A DNA stretch of 12,884 nt from Phoronis ovalis (taxonomy: Eukaryota; Phoronida; Phoronidae): positions 1 to 12,884 of the forward strand of contig JAOXYB010041982.1 in assembly GCA_028565635.1 (NCBI GenBank). The letters are read 5' to 3'. Under the pieces are notes generated by a model. The model was not told where the DNA came from, searched no databases, and was given only the letters and a program-made list of their open reading frames with translations. Below are positions 1 through 8,574 of this stretch, piece by piece. The position numbers and the translations under genes are program-made. The number at the start of each line of letters is the position of its first letter. Position 1 is the first letter of the stretch.

Positions 1-76
1 GAAAGTGTTACATACGACGACGACGCCTACACTACGACAATATGCCCATCCACCACTATGTGGATGGGCATAAAAA
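1..76 (+). repeat. GAC-rich tract plus 13-bp hairpin: probable end of a dispersed element
   Basis: Bases 12-37 are GAC/TAC-rich (acgacgacgacgcctacac), followed by acgacaa, then a perfect 13-bp inverted repeat. The arms are tatgcccatccac at 41-53 and gtggatgggcata at 60-72, around a six-base loop, followed by aaaa. Composition differs sharply from the AT-rich intron around it. From memory, similar GACGACG tracts followed by a hairpin of varying sequence and an A-run are scattered in bivalve genomes. I take this to be the terminal part of such an element, continuing beyond the left edge. The class is unknown. Confidence 0.55.
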
Positions 77-371
77 GTGCTTTAATAAATTGTGATTATA
101 GGATTGGCATATGTATACCAAGCCACTGCTATAAACATAGTTTTTTAAAGTATATATGTGCATCTATATGCCAACTGATTGCTTAACCTTTAATTTTAAA
201 ATTTGTGTAGACAGGTGTTTTGCCTAATTTTTAGAATTAGCTAAGAATTTTAGTTTAGATTAGATAGACATAGACATTGTGCCCATAAGCTTTATATGAA
301 ATCTAACATACAAACCAAGGCTATATAAATTTCTCACAAAAAAGTAATCACAAAAAAATTCTGTTACACAC
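73..371 (-). other. Intron after E18 (partial)
   Basis: Apart from the hairpin element at its left, this is AT-rich intron. I looked here for the next VIRMA exon (helical segment after the FTQ block) in all minus frames and did not find it. Confidence 0.75.
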
Positions 372-450
372 CTTCCTCCGAGTCTCCCTCTTTGATTTGT
401 GGCAATGGCTGAGTGAAAGCAGCTAAGCAGTCTAAGATATCACCCTGAAT
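372..450 (-). CDS. VIRMA: VIRMA exon E18: IQGDILDCLAAFTQ; last exon in the window
   Basis: The acceptor (tcttctAG) is at 451-452 and the donor (GTGTGT) at 370-371. It is 79 bases: 26 codons plus one G. IQGDILDCLAAFTQPLPQIK matches human IQNDIIDILLTFTQGVNEKL. The next exon (human NNTWSLMLKE region) is not within the remaining 371 bases, so it lies beyond the left edge. GTGTGT is a less common but acceptable donor. Confidence 0.9.
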
Positions 451-930
451 CTAGAAGATGGAAAATGAAAGGGCATAATATAAGCACTTGAAGAATAACA
501 TATATTATACAATCTATTTTAGGGAAACAATAGAGTCTACATGTGTTGAATGAAATCAATGCTTTTTAATTTTAAAATGCAGTAAATGTACAAATTATGT
601 CTTTTCCACAGCTCCCTCACAAGATAACTGTGCAGAAGATGACAATGGTACATGTATTTTTATTAATATTAATATTAAAAATTAGTACAGTGAATGCTCA
701 GACAAGGTATAATTATGCTGTAATAAATAAGAGAGAGAGAGAGGTAAATTTGTTTTGTACAAGGTGGAAATATTTTTCATTTTTACATCCATAGAGATAG
801 AAATGCATTTATTTATTATTATTACTATTATTATACAAATGGATTAACTGAAAACCTTAAATTAAGTTACAATAAAAACCAGTAAAAAAATGATGGTGTT
901 AGAATCAAACTGTCCTGTACTTAATCCTAC
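451..930 (-). other. Intron E17-E18
   Basis: AT-rich, 480 bases. It holds a (ga) run near 731-742 and an att/tta-rich run near 808-835. No exon, RNA or element is recognised. A 65-codon plus-strand ORF is unsupported. Confidence 0.8.
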
Positions 931-1026
931 CTGATGTATATCATCCACAGAGAGGGACACAGGTGGAATGGTGCATAATACTGTATGAACAGTAAACAGT
1001 GAATAAAGACTTGAAGTGTCCTTAAA
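931..1026 (-). CDS. VIRMA: VIRMA exon E17: FKDTSSLYSLFTVHTVLCTIP
   Basis: The acceptor (ataattacAG) is at 1027-1028 and the donor (GTAGGA) at 929-930. It is 96 bases, 32 codons, phase 0 at both ends. FKDTSSLYSLFTVHTVLCTI matches human FKDMRVPSALVTLHMLLCSI residue for residue without a gap, and the end DDIHQ matches DEQK. It was found by looking for the segment missing between E16 and E18. Another minus frame over these bases is a longer ORF but not coding. Confidence 0.93.
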
Positions 1027-1412
1027 CTGTAATTATACAAAATCATATTTGACAAAAAGGAGTAGTGGAGATGAAATTTAATTTTGAATAGCACAAAAAT
1101 ACATGTATAGGCCAAAGAGTACTTGTTGGCTTCAGAACTGACACTCCTGATGTGTTCAATGTATCTGTTCTGTCCGGCTTACTTTCAATTTAATTTCCCA
1201 GAAAGGTTATAGCTTTCTCTCATTCTACTTACTAACTAGCTGTGTTAAACTTTATGTTACTAGATCATTTCATTATTATCTAATAACATGCCTAACATTA
1301 CAAACTTTTAAAAAGTGTCTATACATAAAATACGAAAGAAAAATAGCTTAAGGTGTCTTTGTATGGAAGTGTTTGTTTGTATGTTTCACAATATTGTTCC
1401 ACGGATTCTTAC
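1027..1412 (-). other. Intron E16-E17
   Basis: AT-rich, 386 bases. Nothing is recognised beyond the splice sites. Confidence 0.8.
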
Positions 1413-1642
1413 CTCTGCTCCTCTAGCCATGATCAACATCTGTAAAATAGACTTTACAATACTCAGTGTTGGTTTAATAATACCCAGGTAGACAGCCATT
1501 TGGCTTTCATGGCAAGGAAGTCCTCGTTGCCAGTTGTACAGTTGGAGTTCACTCAGCTTCTGCAGAATACTTTGAAACACAGGGAAACAATCTAGGTGGA
1601 ATAGCTCTACTAAAATGTACTTGTGCTTCAATTCTGTTTGTG
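1413..1642 (-). CDS. VIRMA: VIRMA exon E16: ELKHKYILVELFHLDCF ... LQMLIMARGAE
   Basis: The acceptor (taatttcAG) is at 1643-1644 and the donor (GTAAGA) at 1411-1412. It is 230 bases: CA completing Ala, then 76 codons, ending in phase 0. TELKHKYILVELFHLDCFPV followed by FQSILQKLSELQLYNW matches human KDLKWNLAVIQLFSAEGMDT and FIRVLQKLNSILTQPW. The end, SIVKSILQMLIMARGAE, matches CTLTLLKTMLTELLRGG. Confidence 0.95.
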
Positions 1643-2048
1643 CTGAAATTAATAAATAACCATACAAGAATGAAATGTACAGGAAATCATTTAGTGACCC
1701 AACATAGCTTAGGGGTCCATTATGCCCAGTAAAATGTGGAGTAGACCAAAAAAGGGAAAGGTATAGCTATATAGTTTTGAATTAGCTAATACTTTTATAT
1801 GACACGGTACTGTGTTTTCCCTACTTTCAGAGATAGTTGCTTAAGGAAGGATTCAAGTCCCTTAAGAGCCTGCAGCTGAGAAGTGCTAAAGCTTAGCAAT
1901 CTGAAGGTGCTCTATTTATAGTTTTAGCCACAGCCCAGGAGTCACTCATTTTACATCCACACAAACTGAGGCAGAAGACTTGCTGATTACGGACCCAACA
2001 ACCCTTTACCGACTGAGCTGGGATAGAATAGAAAGCCAAACTATTTAC
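1643..2048 (-). other. Intron E15-E16
   Basis: It is 406 bases. The part from about 1830 to 2027 is richer in GC than its surroundings and contains the tRNA-like relic. A short inverted repeat, cttaagg...ccttaag (1841-1867), is also present. Confidence 0.75.
1955..2027 (-). repeat. Decayed tRNA-like sequence, possible SINE head
   Basis: On the minus strand, CAGCTCAGTCGGTAAAG (2003-2019) matches an RNA polymerase III box A / tRNA D-arm (consensus TRGCnnAGYnGG). It is followed by a stem-loop GTTGG...TCAGC in the anticodon-arm place. The expected T-arm / box B position carries only a degenerate sequence. It is therefore a relic, either the head of a tRNA-derived SINE or a tRNA pseudogene, lying in the same orientation as VIRMA inside the E15-E16 intron. 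The body of any SINE would extend left toward about 1830 but I cannot fix its border. Confidence 0.4.
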
Positions 2049-2255
2049 CTTCAGGTTTCTTAACATTTGGGTCCATAGCTAGATACTTGAGAAGTCTCAT
2101 TGTCGTCACCAGCCCTTTAGGAACCTCCAGTATGTCATCACCATATTGTTTCAAGTTTCCTATCAGTTCTGGAAGTATCTGGTAGTTGACAATGCCAGGA
2201 ATCTTCCTCAGTGGTTCCAGCCATTGCTGGAGTTCCATTAGTTTATTGTTAATTT
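2049..2255 (-). CDS. VIRMA: VIRMA exon E15: LMELQQWLEPL ... GLVTTMRLL
   Basis: The acceptor (gtcttttAG) is at 2256-2257 and the donor (GTAAAT) at 2047-2048. It is 207 bases, phase 1 at both ends, with 68 full codons. LMELQQWLEPLRKI matches human LQELGKWLEPLKNL, ILPELIGNLKQYGDD matches CIPNLIEYVKQNIDN, and PKGLVTTMRLLKYLA matches PEGVGLTTALRVLCNVA. The Met codon near the acceptor end is intronic and irrelevant. Confidence 0.95.
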
Positions 2256-2560
2256 CTAAAAGACGATGCAAAATGAAATATCGCCACTAGGGTTGATATA
2301 GAAAAAAAAACAAAATAAAACTGAAGAGGTACACTCTTTCATAATGTCCACCTAACCTTGATTACCTACACATATCAAGGTAGTAAATGTAAATATCTTT
2401 CTTACATATTTGCTTATAGTAAATTCATGTTATACTTTTATAGATTAAATTTATATTAAAATTATTTTTCCCAATTAAATATTTAATATTCGTAAACATA
2501 TTTCACATTTGGCATCGAGTAACTTTTATATAGGATAAATACATATTCCAGATGACTTAC
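2256..2560 (-). other. Intron E14-E15
   Basis: It is 305 bases, very AT-rich in 2380-2500. Nothing is recognised. Confidence 0.8.
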
Positions 2561-2704
2561 CTAGATTGCTTAGATCAAGCAACTGAGTGGAATATTTCTC
2601 CAAAAATTCTATGCTATCAGAATTCCTCACCACACTGAGTAAAATAACACTACTGTATCCACAGCAAACAGATTTCTTAACTCTGGCATCTTTTTCTTCT
2701 TCCC
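2561..2704 (-). CDS. VIRMA: VIRMA exon E14: KKSVCCGYSSVILLSVV
   Basis: The acceptor (acattttAG) is at 2705-2706 and the donor (GTAAGT) at 2559-2560. It is 144 bases, phase 1 at both ends, with 47 full codons. KKSVCCGYSSVILLSVVRNS matches human KKSVAYNYACILILVVVQSS, and FLEKYSTQLLDLSNL matches MLEQHAASLLKLCKA. A 16-bp perfect palindrome sits just upstream of its acceptor (2715-2730). Confidence 0.95.
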
Positions 2705-2714
2705 CTAAAATGTG

Positions 2715-2730
2715 CAATTGTTAACAATTG
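2715..2730. repeat. 16-bp perfect palindrome upstream of the E14 acceptor
   Basis: The sequence caattgttaacaattg equals its own reverse complement. It lies 9-25 bases upstream of the E14 acceptor AG, where a branch point and polypyrimidine tract are expected. It contains TTAAC, which resembles a branch site. Confidence 0.85.
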
Positions 2731-2916
2731 TACAGTAAAAAATGACAGATTATCTAACTACTAAATAGAACATGAGCAAGCATAACTGCATGTACATACG
2801 TTCTTTTCATTAAAATATCATTTAAATTTACAGCAACTTTTGGGAAGTAAATACTTTCATTAAAATAACCAACCACTATACCACATCGATCATGCTAGTG
2901 GTAGCAAACCACTAAC

Positions 2917-3072
2917 CAGTTAGCTCAACAAATGGTAACAGCACCCCCAAATTTTCTCCTAAACTGAAAACATGAGCCACAGCTTGTTGTCCTGCAGGAC
3001 TGAATAACATGGAACGCAAACCATGGAGAGCATGTACCATATCCAACTCGTCAATGACACGATTTTGGGGTT
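2917..3072 (-). CDS. VIRMA: VIRMA exon E13: AVAHVFSLGENL block
   Basis: The acceptor (tttgtttgtAG) is at 3073-3074 and the donor (GTTAGT) at 2915-2916. It is 156 bases, phase 1 at both ends, with 51 full codons. DMVHALHGLRSMLFSPAGQQ followed by AVAHVFSLGENLGVLLPFVE matches human LLGTLHNLYLITFNPVGRSA and VGHVFSLEKNLQSLITLMEY. The HVFSL-x-x-NL motif is the clearest single signature in the window. It follows the longest internal gap but one (1,511 bases). Confidence 0.95.
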
Positions 3073-4583
3073 CTACAAACAAAGGATAAAATTAACCATT
3101 TAATTCAATGCTTCTACAGCTAGTTACCTAGTGATGAATGGATTCTCTTTAGATTTTAGCTAGAAACTCATCAAAAAGCACTGCTTAATGAAGCACAATT
3201 TCTTTCAGGTACTGTTCTAAATCCACAGGTTCAAGTAATCACACATGCCAGAGAAAACGAAAAACACATTTTAAAATGTGAAATCAGATACACTTATCCT
3301 ATAAACTATTTGGAATAAATTCAAAGCCACAGTAGTTCAAGAACAATTACATCAGACATCATTATTTTACAATTTTTACTTTCCTTCCAACTGTTCCTAC
3401 AGGGTGACACGGAATATGGTGAACGAGTTTGAATTTTAAAATTCTTATTAATAACATAGAAACAGTTTTTTTGCTATGCTAAACTGAATTTAATTTAAAA
3501 CCATATCCATTTTATTTGAAACAGTTCTTGTAATTTTTGGGTAAATCCTAGTATGCGCTTTTTACGACAGTGATATGTCAGCCATAACTGCATAAAATAA
3601 TAGTGATAGCCTATGAGCAATATCTCCATGCCCATCAAAAGCAGAATACAGAAGCAAACTTTGAATTTGATATATGATCTTGATATACCGTCTTATCCAG
3701 GAATGGCTACATCTTTGAAATATTGTTAATTTCCAATGAATACTAGCCAATTCATTGCATGGAAAGAATACAGAAAATTCTCTAAACAAAAAAAATCACA
3801 GCTGATATGGATAAAAAAGAATTATGCTTGCAGGGGTATACATTTTTGTAATACATGGTTTTTGCTGTTATAGCCAGATTCTGTTACTGTCTCCATTTCA
3901 TTTGCATTGTTAAATATTTTTTAGAACATTTTCTAATTAAGTGAATCACATGTGCTTAGCCTCCCCTTTACAATGGAGGCTTGGACAGCAGATTTCAAAA
4001 TAGGCCACAAATCGTGGCTAGGCTTATTATGTATGTTTGCTAGTTTAATTTGAATCATAGCAATACAAAACCTTTTCCTGTAAAACAACAAATGTTTGTG
4101 GAATTACTGATAACAAACATAACATTGTTGGTTGTAAGAACATGAGCACCAAGTTGAGTATTTTCACACGCATTTACACTAATTTTTACTTCAAAATGTC
4201 GGAATAAACAAATTTTACTCCCAGATACTAGCACTTTCATAAAAATAACCACTACTATTACCATTTTAAATGAATGCCCACTGGGACACTGCTTTATCTT
4301 TCTTATTTTATTACTTATATAAAAATAAAATCATTCCTGTTATTTTGTCTCACCCTGTAAAAAACTATCAGAGGAAGGCATTCAGGTGCAGGAGACTGCA
4401 TAAATTTTCAATTGTACAGTAAAGAGGGTTAGAAAAAGTCTCTGAATGAGTTACATGAAGTTTTATATGGGAGGGGGATTAAAATTCTAGTAGAAATTAT
4501 AAGAGTAGGGAGCAGTAAAAAAAATATCAAGTAACCCTCCTTGAGAATGTTAAATTGTTGTTTTATATTAAACAAAGTAGTAC
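3073..4583 (-). other. Intron E12-E13 (1,511 bases)
   Basis: The protein alignment is continuous from E12 to E13, so no exon is missing. I saw only short palindromes (gaattttaaaattc at 3431-3444) and two small hairpins (3958-3981 and 4004-4018). The open frames in it (75 and 69 codons) have no recognisable content. Confidence 0.8.
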
Positions 4584-4695
4584 CTTTAACAGAGTAAGCT
4601 TTAAGTTGGTCAGTGTATTGTAAGGCTTGTAGATAATGAATAATTTGTAATCCAAGCTGCTGAGATACGGTGTCTTCAGTATCTTCCCGCTCATC
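4584..4695 (-). CDS. VIRMA: VIRMA exon E12: IIHYLQALQYTDQLKAY helix
   Basis: The acceptor (ctattttAG) is at 4696-4697 and the donor (GTACTA) at 4582-4583. It is 112 bases: 37 codons plus one G. It begins DEREDTEDTVSQQLG and continues LQIIHYLQALQYTDQLKAY, matching human LWLQDSTQTLQCITELFSHF. A different minus frame here is longer as an open frame but is not the coding one. Confidence 0.9.
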
Positions 4696-5022
4696 CTAAA
4701 ATAGTTAGTACACACAAATTGTACATGATAAGTTTTGTAGCTTAATGTAAATAAATAGGAGTTTATCAATTGGTCAATAAACTATTTGAAAATGCCCGAC
4801 CCAACTTTTAAATTAAGTATTAAAATAGTTGCAACTCCTGTGACAGAATGTCACTGTTAATTTAGCACTGTTGAACACATTTTTCTGTCAGAAGCTGACA
4901 ATATTTTCACAAAAACCTTAAAAATATGGCTGTTTTCATCAGCTTTGCCTTTTATCTTCTTATCTTTAGGATATTAATAAAACGGTCAGTTCAGAGTTTC
5001 ATGTATATCTTCTTGGTCTTAC
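4696..5022 (-). other. Intron E11-E12
   Basis: It is 327 bases, AT-rich. Nothing is recognised. Confidence 0.8.
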
Positions 5023-5209
5023 CTCAGTTCTAAATTGCAGAAGTAATCTGACAATGCCATTCACAGCATCAGGACGGGATGCCAAGAAATGCAGCCCACT
5101 GTCTGTGCTCAGCAGTTTAGATATGACATTATGTATGCTTGTAAATATCTCGGGGTGACTGCTTGTACTTTGAGACGACAGCAACAGAAATAAACTTTCC
5201 AAAAACTTC
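5023..5209 (-). CDS. VIRMA: VIRMA exon E11: KFLESLFLLLS ... RLLLQFRTE
   Basis: The acceptor (tataattgcAG) is at 5210-5211 and the donor (GTAAGA) at 5021-5022. It is 187 bases: one base completing Gln, then 62 codons, ending in phase 0. KFLESLFLLLSSQSTSSHPE matches human HFLELVTLLLSIPVTSAHPG, and DAVNGIVRLLLQF matches EATNLLIRALCHF. This is one of the best-conserved pieces of the body. Confidence 0.95.
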
Positions 5210-5645
5210 CTGCAATTATAATGAAATGTTTTAAGGTTAAACATATTCCCAGCTTGTAACAGTTTAAAGTCGCATCAAATACATGCAAAGTAACTTTATG
5301 TGCTAACACAGACATGACTTTTCTACTAGGATTAAAATAAATCACATAATAATTGTTACTGCATCATCAAGCACACCGTTTACAACAATGTACAGTATGT
5401 AGTTACTACAGGACAAACTCTGTGTGAGATCACCGGTGTATAAAAACTAAACTCAAGTTCATCTGATACACAATTAAGTAGAATTTGTTTACTTTTAAGA
5501 AATATATTTTACAAAGTCTGCATTTCAACACTGTTTTATATTTGTTCATTCACTTTCCCTACAAGGAAACAGTAAACAGCATAACCAGTTTGCTCTGACA
5601 AATGTTTAGGCAGATCCTTCTTTTTTTCTTTTGCCATGTACTTAC
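5210..5645 (-). other. Intron E10-E11
   Basis: It is 436 bases. Open minus-strand frames here (5109-5345 and 5536-5967) run through splice sites and do not match VIRMA. Nothing else is seen. Confidence 0.8.
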
Positions 5646-5743
5646 TGTGAATGTAGCATGTGATACACAGTTGGGTAGGGATTCCCGGGTTTATGATGAA
5701 CAGAAAACACTGCCTTGGTGGGAAGGGCTCGGGTTGGCTGGGT
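5646..5743 (-). CDS. VIRMA: VIRMA exon E10: LPTKAVF...NPYPTVYHMLHS
   Basis: The acceptor (tataatttacAG) is at 5744-5745 and the donor (GTAAGT, an extended consensus match) at 5644-5645. It is 98 bases: 32 codons plus CA, completed to Gln by E11. RALPTKAVFSVHHKPG and NPYPTVYHMLHS match human KSFPTMARITGPPERD and DPYPVLFRYLHS. It is easy to miss, because longer open frames run through the same bases on the plus strand (5602-6030) and in another minus frame. Homology and exact phase fit on both sides decide for this reading. Confidence 0.92.
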
Positions 5744-6139
5744 CTGTAAATTATACAAATGCTATCAGTGCAATATGCAATATAACTTTGAAAAAACAAC
5801 CTGTACAAAACCCTCACGAGTTGCTCTTTGTCATTGGTATAAGAATGTGGAAGGTGAAACAAAATGTCTCTAGGCTTGCCCAAATGCCTGTTAGTTACCA
5901 TATGTGTAAAATATTTAAACAGAAACAGAACTACTCGACTGTAAATGCTACTTTTATTGGGCAGCACTACAAAATTTCAATTTTTAAAGAGTTAGTTTCA
6001 AAACCACAATTGCTACATACATGTAGTTAACTGGTCTGACACATTTGGCCCAGAAATTGATTAACTGATCAGAGCTTCTTGAAAAAATTAAGACTGCCAA
6101 TGAGGTGCCAAGAAAATTTCATTATTTTGCTACAATTAC
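5744..6139 (-). other. Intron E9-E10
   Basis: It is 396 bases. It forms most of the 142-codon plus-strand ORF at 5602-6030, which I regard as chance. Confidence 0.75.
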
Positions 6140-6347
6140 CAGTAATGACACAGCATCTTCTAACATTTTACAAATTTCATTAAGATATATAACAATTTCT
6201 GTCATTTCTTCATCTTTTAAAATGTCACATGTCACAATGGGGGTACAACTTTCATCCATGACTGCTTCACTGACTCCTGATTTGAGTGTAGATGAATCTT
6301 GTTCTCGCTCTCGTGGACTCTGAGTGGCAGTGGGGTTCTCCGCAATC
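6140..6347 (-). CDS. VIRMA: VIRMA exon E9: variable Ser/Glu-rich linker then LNEICKMLED helix
   Basis: The acceptor (catcctatAG) is at 6348-6349 and the donor (GTAATT) at 6138-6139. It is 208 bases: one base completing Gln, then 69 codons, phase 0 at the end. The first ~40 residues are a poorly conserved linker (IAENPTATQSPRERE, then Ser/Asp/Glu-rich). This matches the human region around SLPNHSEPDHD, which is also a disordered loop and somewhat longer. The end, EEMTEIVIYLNEICKMLEDA, matches human EIERLINLLEEVFHLMETA. The upstream part of the exon is supported by frame and splice sites rather than identity. Confidence 0.9.
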
Positions 6348-7938
6348 CTATAGGATGAACAAAAAAATGTCAAACATTGGAACATTTAGCCAAATGGAAA
6401 CTAGATTATACCTGCAATCATTCCAAGGAAAAGGAAAAGTAATGCAAGAAAAATCTCACAACCACTATTTTGACAGTGCAACTAAAAACTTCAATATAAT
6501 CAATAAATACACAAATTTATCAAACTATAAATGTATTTAACAATGTAAAGAAAGTTCAGAACCCTGAAAAAAGTAAATTAAGAAACATGTGTTTCCAAGT
6601 CACCAAAAACAAACAGAAACTCATCACACCAGGTGAAAATGATTGCAAAAGCAAATGTCTGAAAACACTACGTAGTTTGCATATCACTCAAGTGCTATTT
6701 GCCTTGAATTTAACAAATATATAAATCACGTGGTTGTTAAAGGTTGCAGCAATCCATCATATCCATTTTTTAACTAAAGCTAACGAAAGCTAGATAGGTA
6801 TTGAGAATTTTGACTAGCTTACCATATTTAACAGAGAGTAGGTATTCCAGACAATTGAAGCAAATTCCAAAAGAGGTCAAATTTGTACAGACGTCAAAGG
6901 AAAATAAATATGTGTAGAGGTACTTGGATTTTCAAGAAAACCCAATATAATCGTGAGAGAAAGCTTACATTATATTGGTTCTCCTTTCCAAAGTTTTAAT
7001 AGAATTCAAACTCAGACAAAGAACAAATATTAATGAAGTTTGATCACTCAATTTCCGCTCACAAACATATGCATATTATAATATTTTAACAAATAGCACA
7101 GCTAGATGTTACTTTGAATCACTGTACATTATGTATAACAACCAAATATTTTTTAATTACATAGTTTATTTCTAAAACATGGTAAGCAAGTCTTTTAAAA
7201 GCAGGGATTTTTAACATACACGCTACAAAATAAAGTATCTGGCTCTACAGGAGAATACCAGGCCAACATTAAAACAAAGTAAATCCAACAACATTTACCA
7301 TTTCTCATACAACTGGTGATGTCTGTCAAAAAGATGAAAAAACAAATTGGTATTCAAAAAAAAAACAATGCACCAAGACTAAATGAGATTGAACAGAATT
7401 TAGTGAAATAACACATACTTCCAATTTCTGATAAGTTGTCAAAATTTCCAGAAATATTTTGGCACTTCACAGATATTATTTAAGCATGTAATTGAAATTT
7501 TGGAAAGACAATGCTTTAAACAGCCATTGGCTTATGCCACACATGGTTTACACATTAGACAATCTTGATGAGGCCATGGCAACAACATAAAAAGCTATGA
7601 AAGATAATAACTGTGCAGGGGTCAAGCAGGGGCTCAGCTCAACAATATTACCTACAGATCTATAAAATGATCAGATATAATCTGTATGATCATAAATAGA
7701 TTAACATGCATGAGTTACTGTTGTACTGCTTCTTGCAGTGTTATTAAAACCTAGTATAGAAAAAGGTTAATTACATTGCAAGCATGCTTACATCTAGAAT
7801 AAAGTTTACAAGGAATAATTAGGTGATGTGACTCAGTCAAATAAGGTCTTAGTTAATATGCTATGTCATAATTACACATATTTTGCAATAAGCACCGTCA
7901 TTATAAATGCATCAACAGTTCTACTCTCTAATACATAC
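6348..7938 (-). other. Intron E8-E9 (1,591 bases, the longest here)
   Basis: AT-rich throughout. Protein continuity from E8 to E9 leaves no missing conserved block, though the human linker here is somewhat longer. I recognise no repeat family or RNA gene. Confidence 0.75.
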
Positions 7939-8027
7939 TGTTCAATAACTCCCTTCAGTTTTCCTATTGCTTCGTAAATGTGAATTTTTCTCAGCACTGC
8001 GCTCAAGCCAACATTTGTTCTAAACGA
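7939..8027 (-). CDS. VIRMA: VIRMA exon E8: HIYEAIGKLK helix
   Basis: The acceptor (tttttccAG) is at 8028-8029 and the donor (GTATGT) at 7937-7938. It is 89 bases: 29 codons plus CA, completed to Gln by E9. The block VLRKIHIYEAIGKLKGVIE matches human ILQKCHFYEVLSEIKRLGD. It is too short to appear as a long ORF. The homology and phases 0 and 2 matching both neighbours fix it. A 16-nt exact copy of its core lies in the upstream intron (see 8190-8245). Confidence 0.92.
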
Positions 8028-8364
8028 CTGGAAAAACAGAAGCATTGAGATTTGATATCCAAGTTCCAGTAAGGAAGCATTTAGACAATTTTGAGTATGT
8101 GTAAAGCATTAGTATAAATTAAAAGATGTATGAGATGGGCAGAGGTCACTGAATAAAATGGACATTTGGCCTGCATCTGAATACGCATGTTACCCTTGCA
8201 TTTCATTGCTTCGTAAATGTTTCTAGTACTGGCATTGTGGGTTATTGTGCTCTGCCCAAAAGATTTACTGATAAAAACAAAGGTAATACTATAATTTCAC
8301 ATTTAAATGGCCAGGGTCTAGTCTCTTTATAATATTACAAAAGGGACTATAGCAGTTATGTTAC
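8028..8364 (-). other. Intron E7-E8
   Basis: It is 337 bases. It contains the possible decayed copy of the E8 core (about 8190-8245); otherwise plain AT-rich intron. Confidence 0.75.
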
Positions 8365-8574
8365 CGTTTTGCCAAGCATATTTTCAATGACTCTTTGGTA
8401 CATAGTTAGTTTTCTTCCATTTCCATTGCTGTCTGGGTGAAGACCCATAAAATAGTCCAGCCCATCACGAAATCTAGTTGTCTTATCTAATGTATTAATA
8501 AGTAATACTTTCACAGAGGAAGCCATGTGTTCAGAACAATATAAATCAAAAATTCTATGTTGGATATCCAATTT
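8365..8574 (-). CDS. VIRMA: VIRMA exon E7: helical repeats (SSVKVLLINTLD, YQRVIENML)
   Basis: The acceptor (tttttttgcAG) is at 8575-8576 and the donor (GTAACA) at 8363-8364. It is 210 bases, 70 codons, phase 0 at both ends. HMASSVKVLLINTLDKTTRF matches human HVSSSLKLNAFKALDSVISM, and LTMYQRVIENMLGKT matches SGYQKLLELILLDQT. The Asn/Gly-rich stretch between them (PDSNGNGRK) is a surface-loop type insertion. Confidence 0.95.

Noticed and set aside
597-794. 65-codon plus-strand ORF
   Set aside because: Lies in the E17-E18 intron, has no recognisable motif, and its length is ordinary for chance.
3958-4018. Two neighbouring small hairpins (agcctcc/ggaggct and gccac/gtggc)
   Set aside because: Stems of 7 and 5 bp are within what chance gives in a 1.5-kb intron, and there is no RNA gene architecture around them.
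2850-4262. Similar words near 2855-2880 and 4240-4262 (actttcat-aaaataacc-ccacta)
   Set aside because: Only about 30 bases with several mismatches and low complexity; not enough to call a repeat.
5602-6030. 142-codon plus-strand ORF with a hydrophobic start resembling a signal peptide
   Set aside because: It overlaps a confirmed VIRMA exon on the other strand and extends over intron with no recognisable domain. The hydrophobic start comes from a T-rich stretch.
6105-6540. Plus-strand ORFs of 72 and 82 codons over and beside E9
   Set aside because: They are antisense shadows of E9 and adjacent intron; no homology or domain was recognised.
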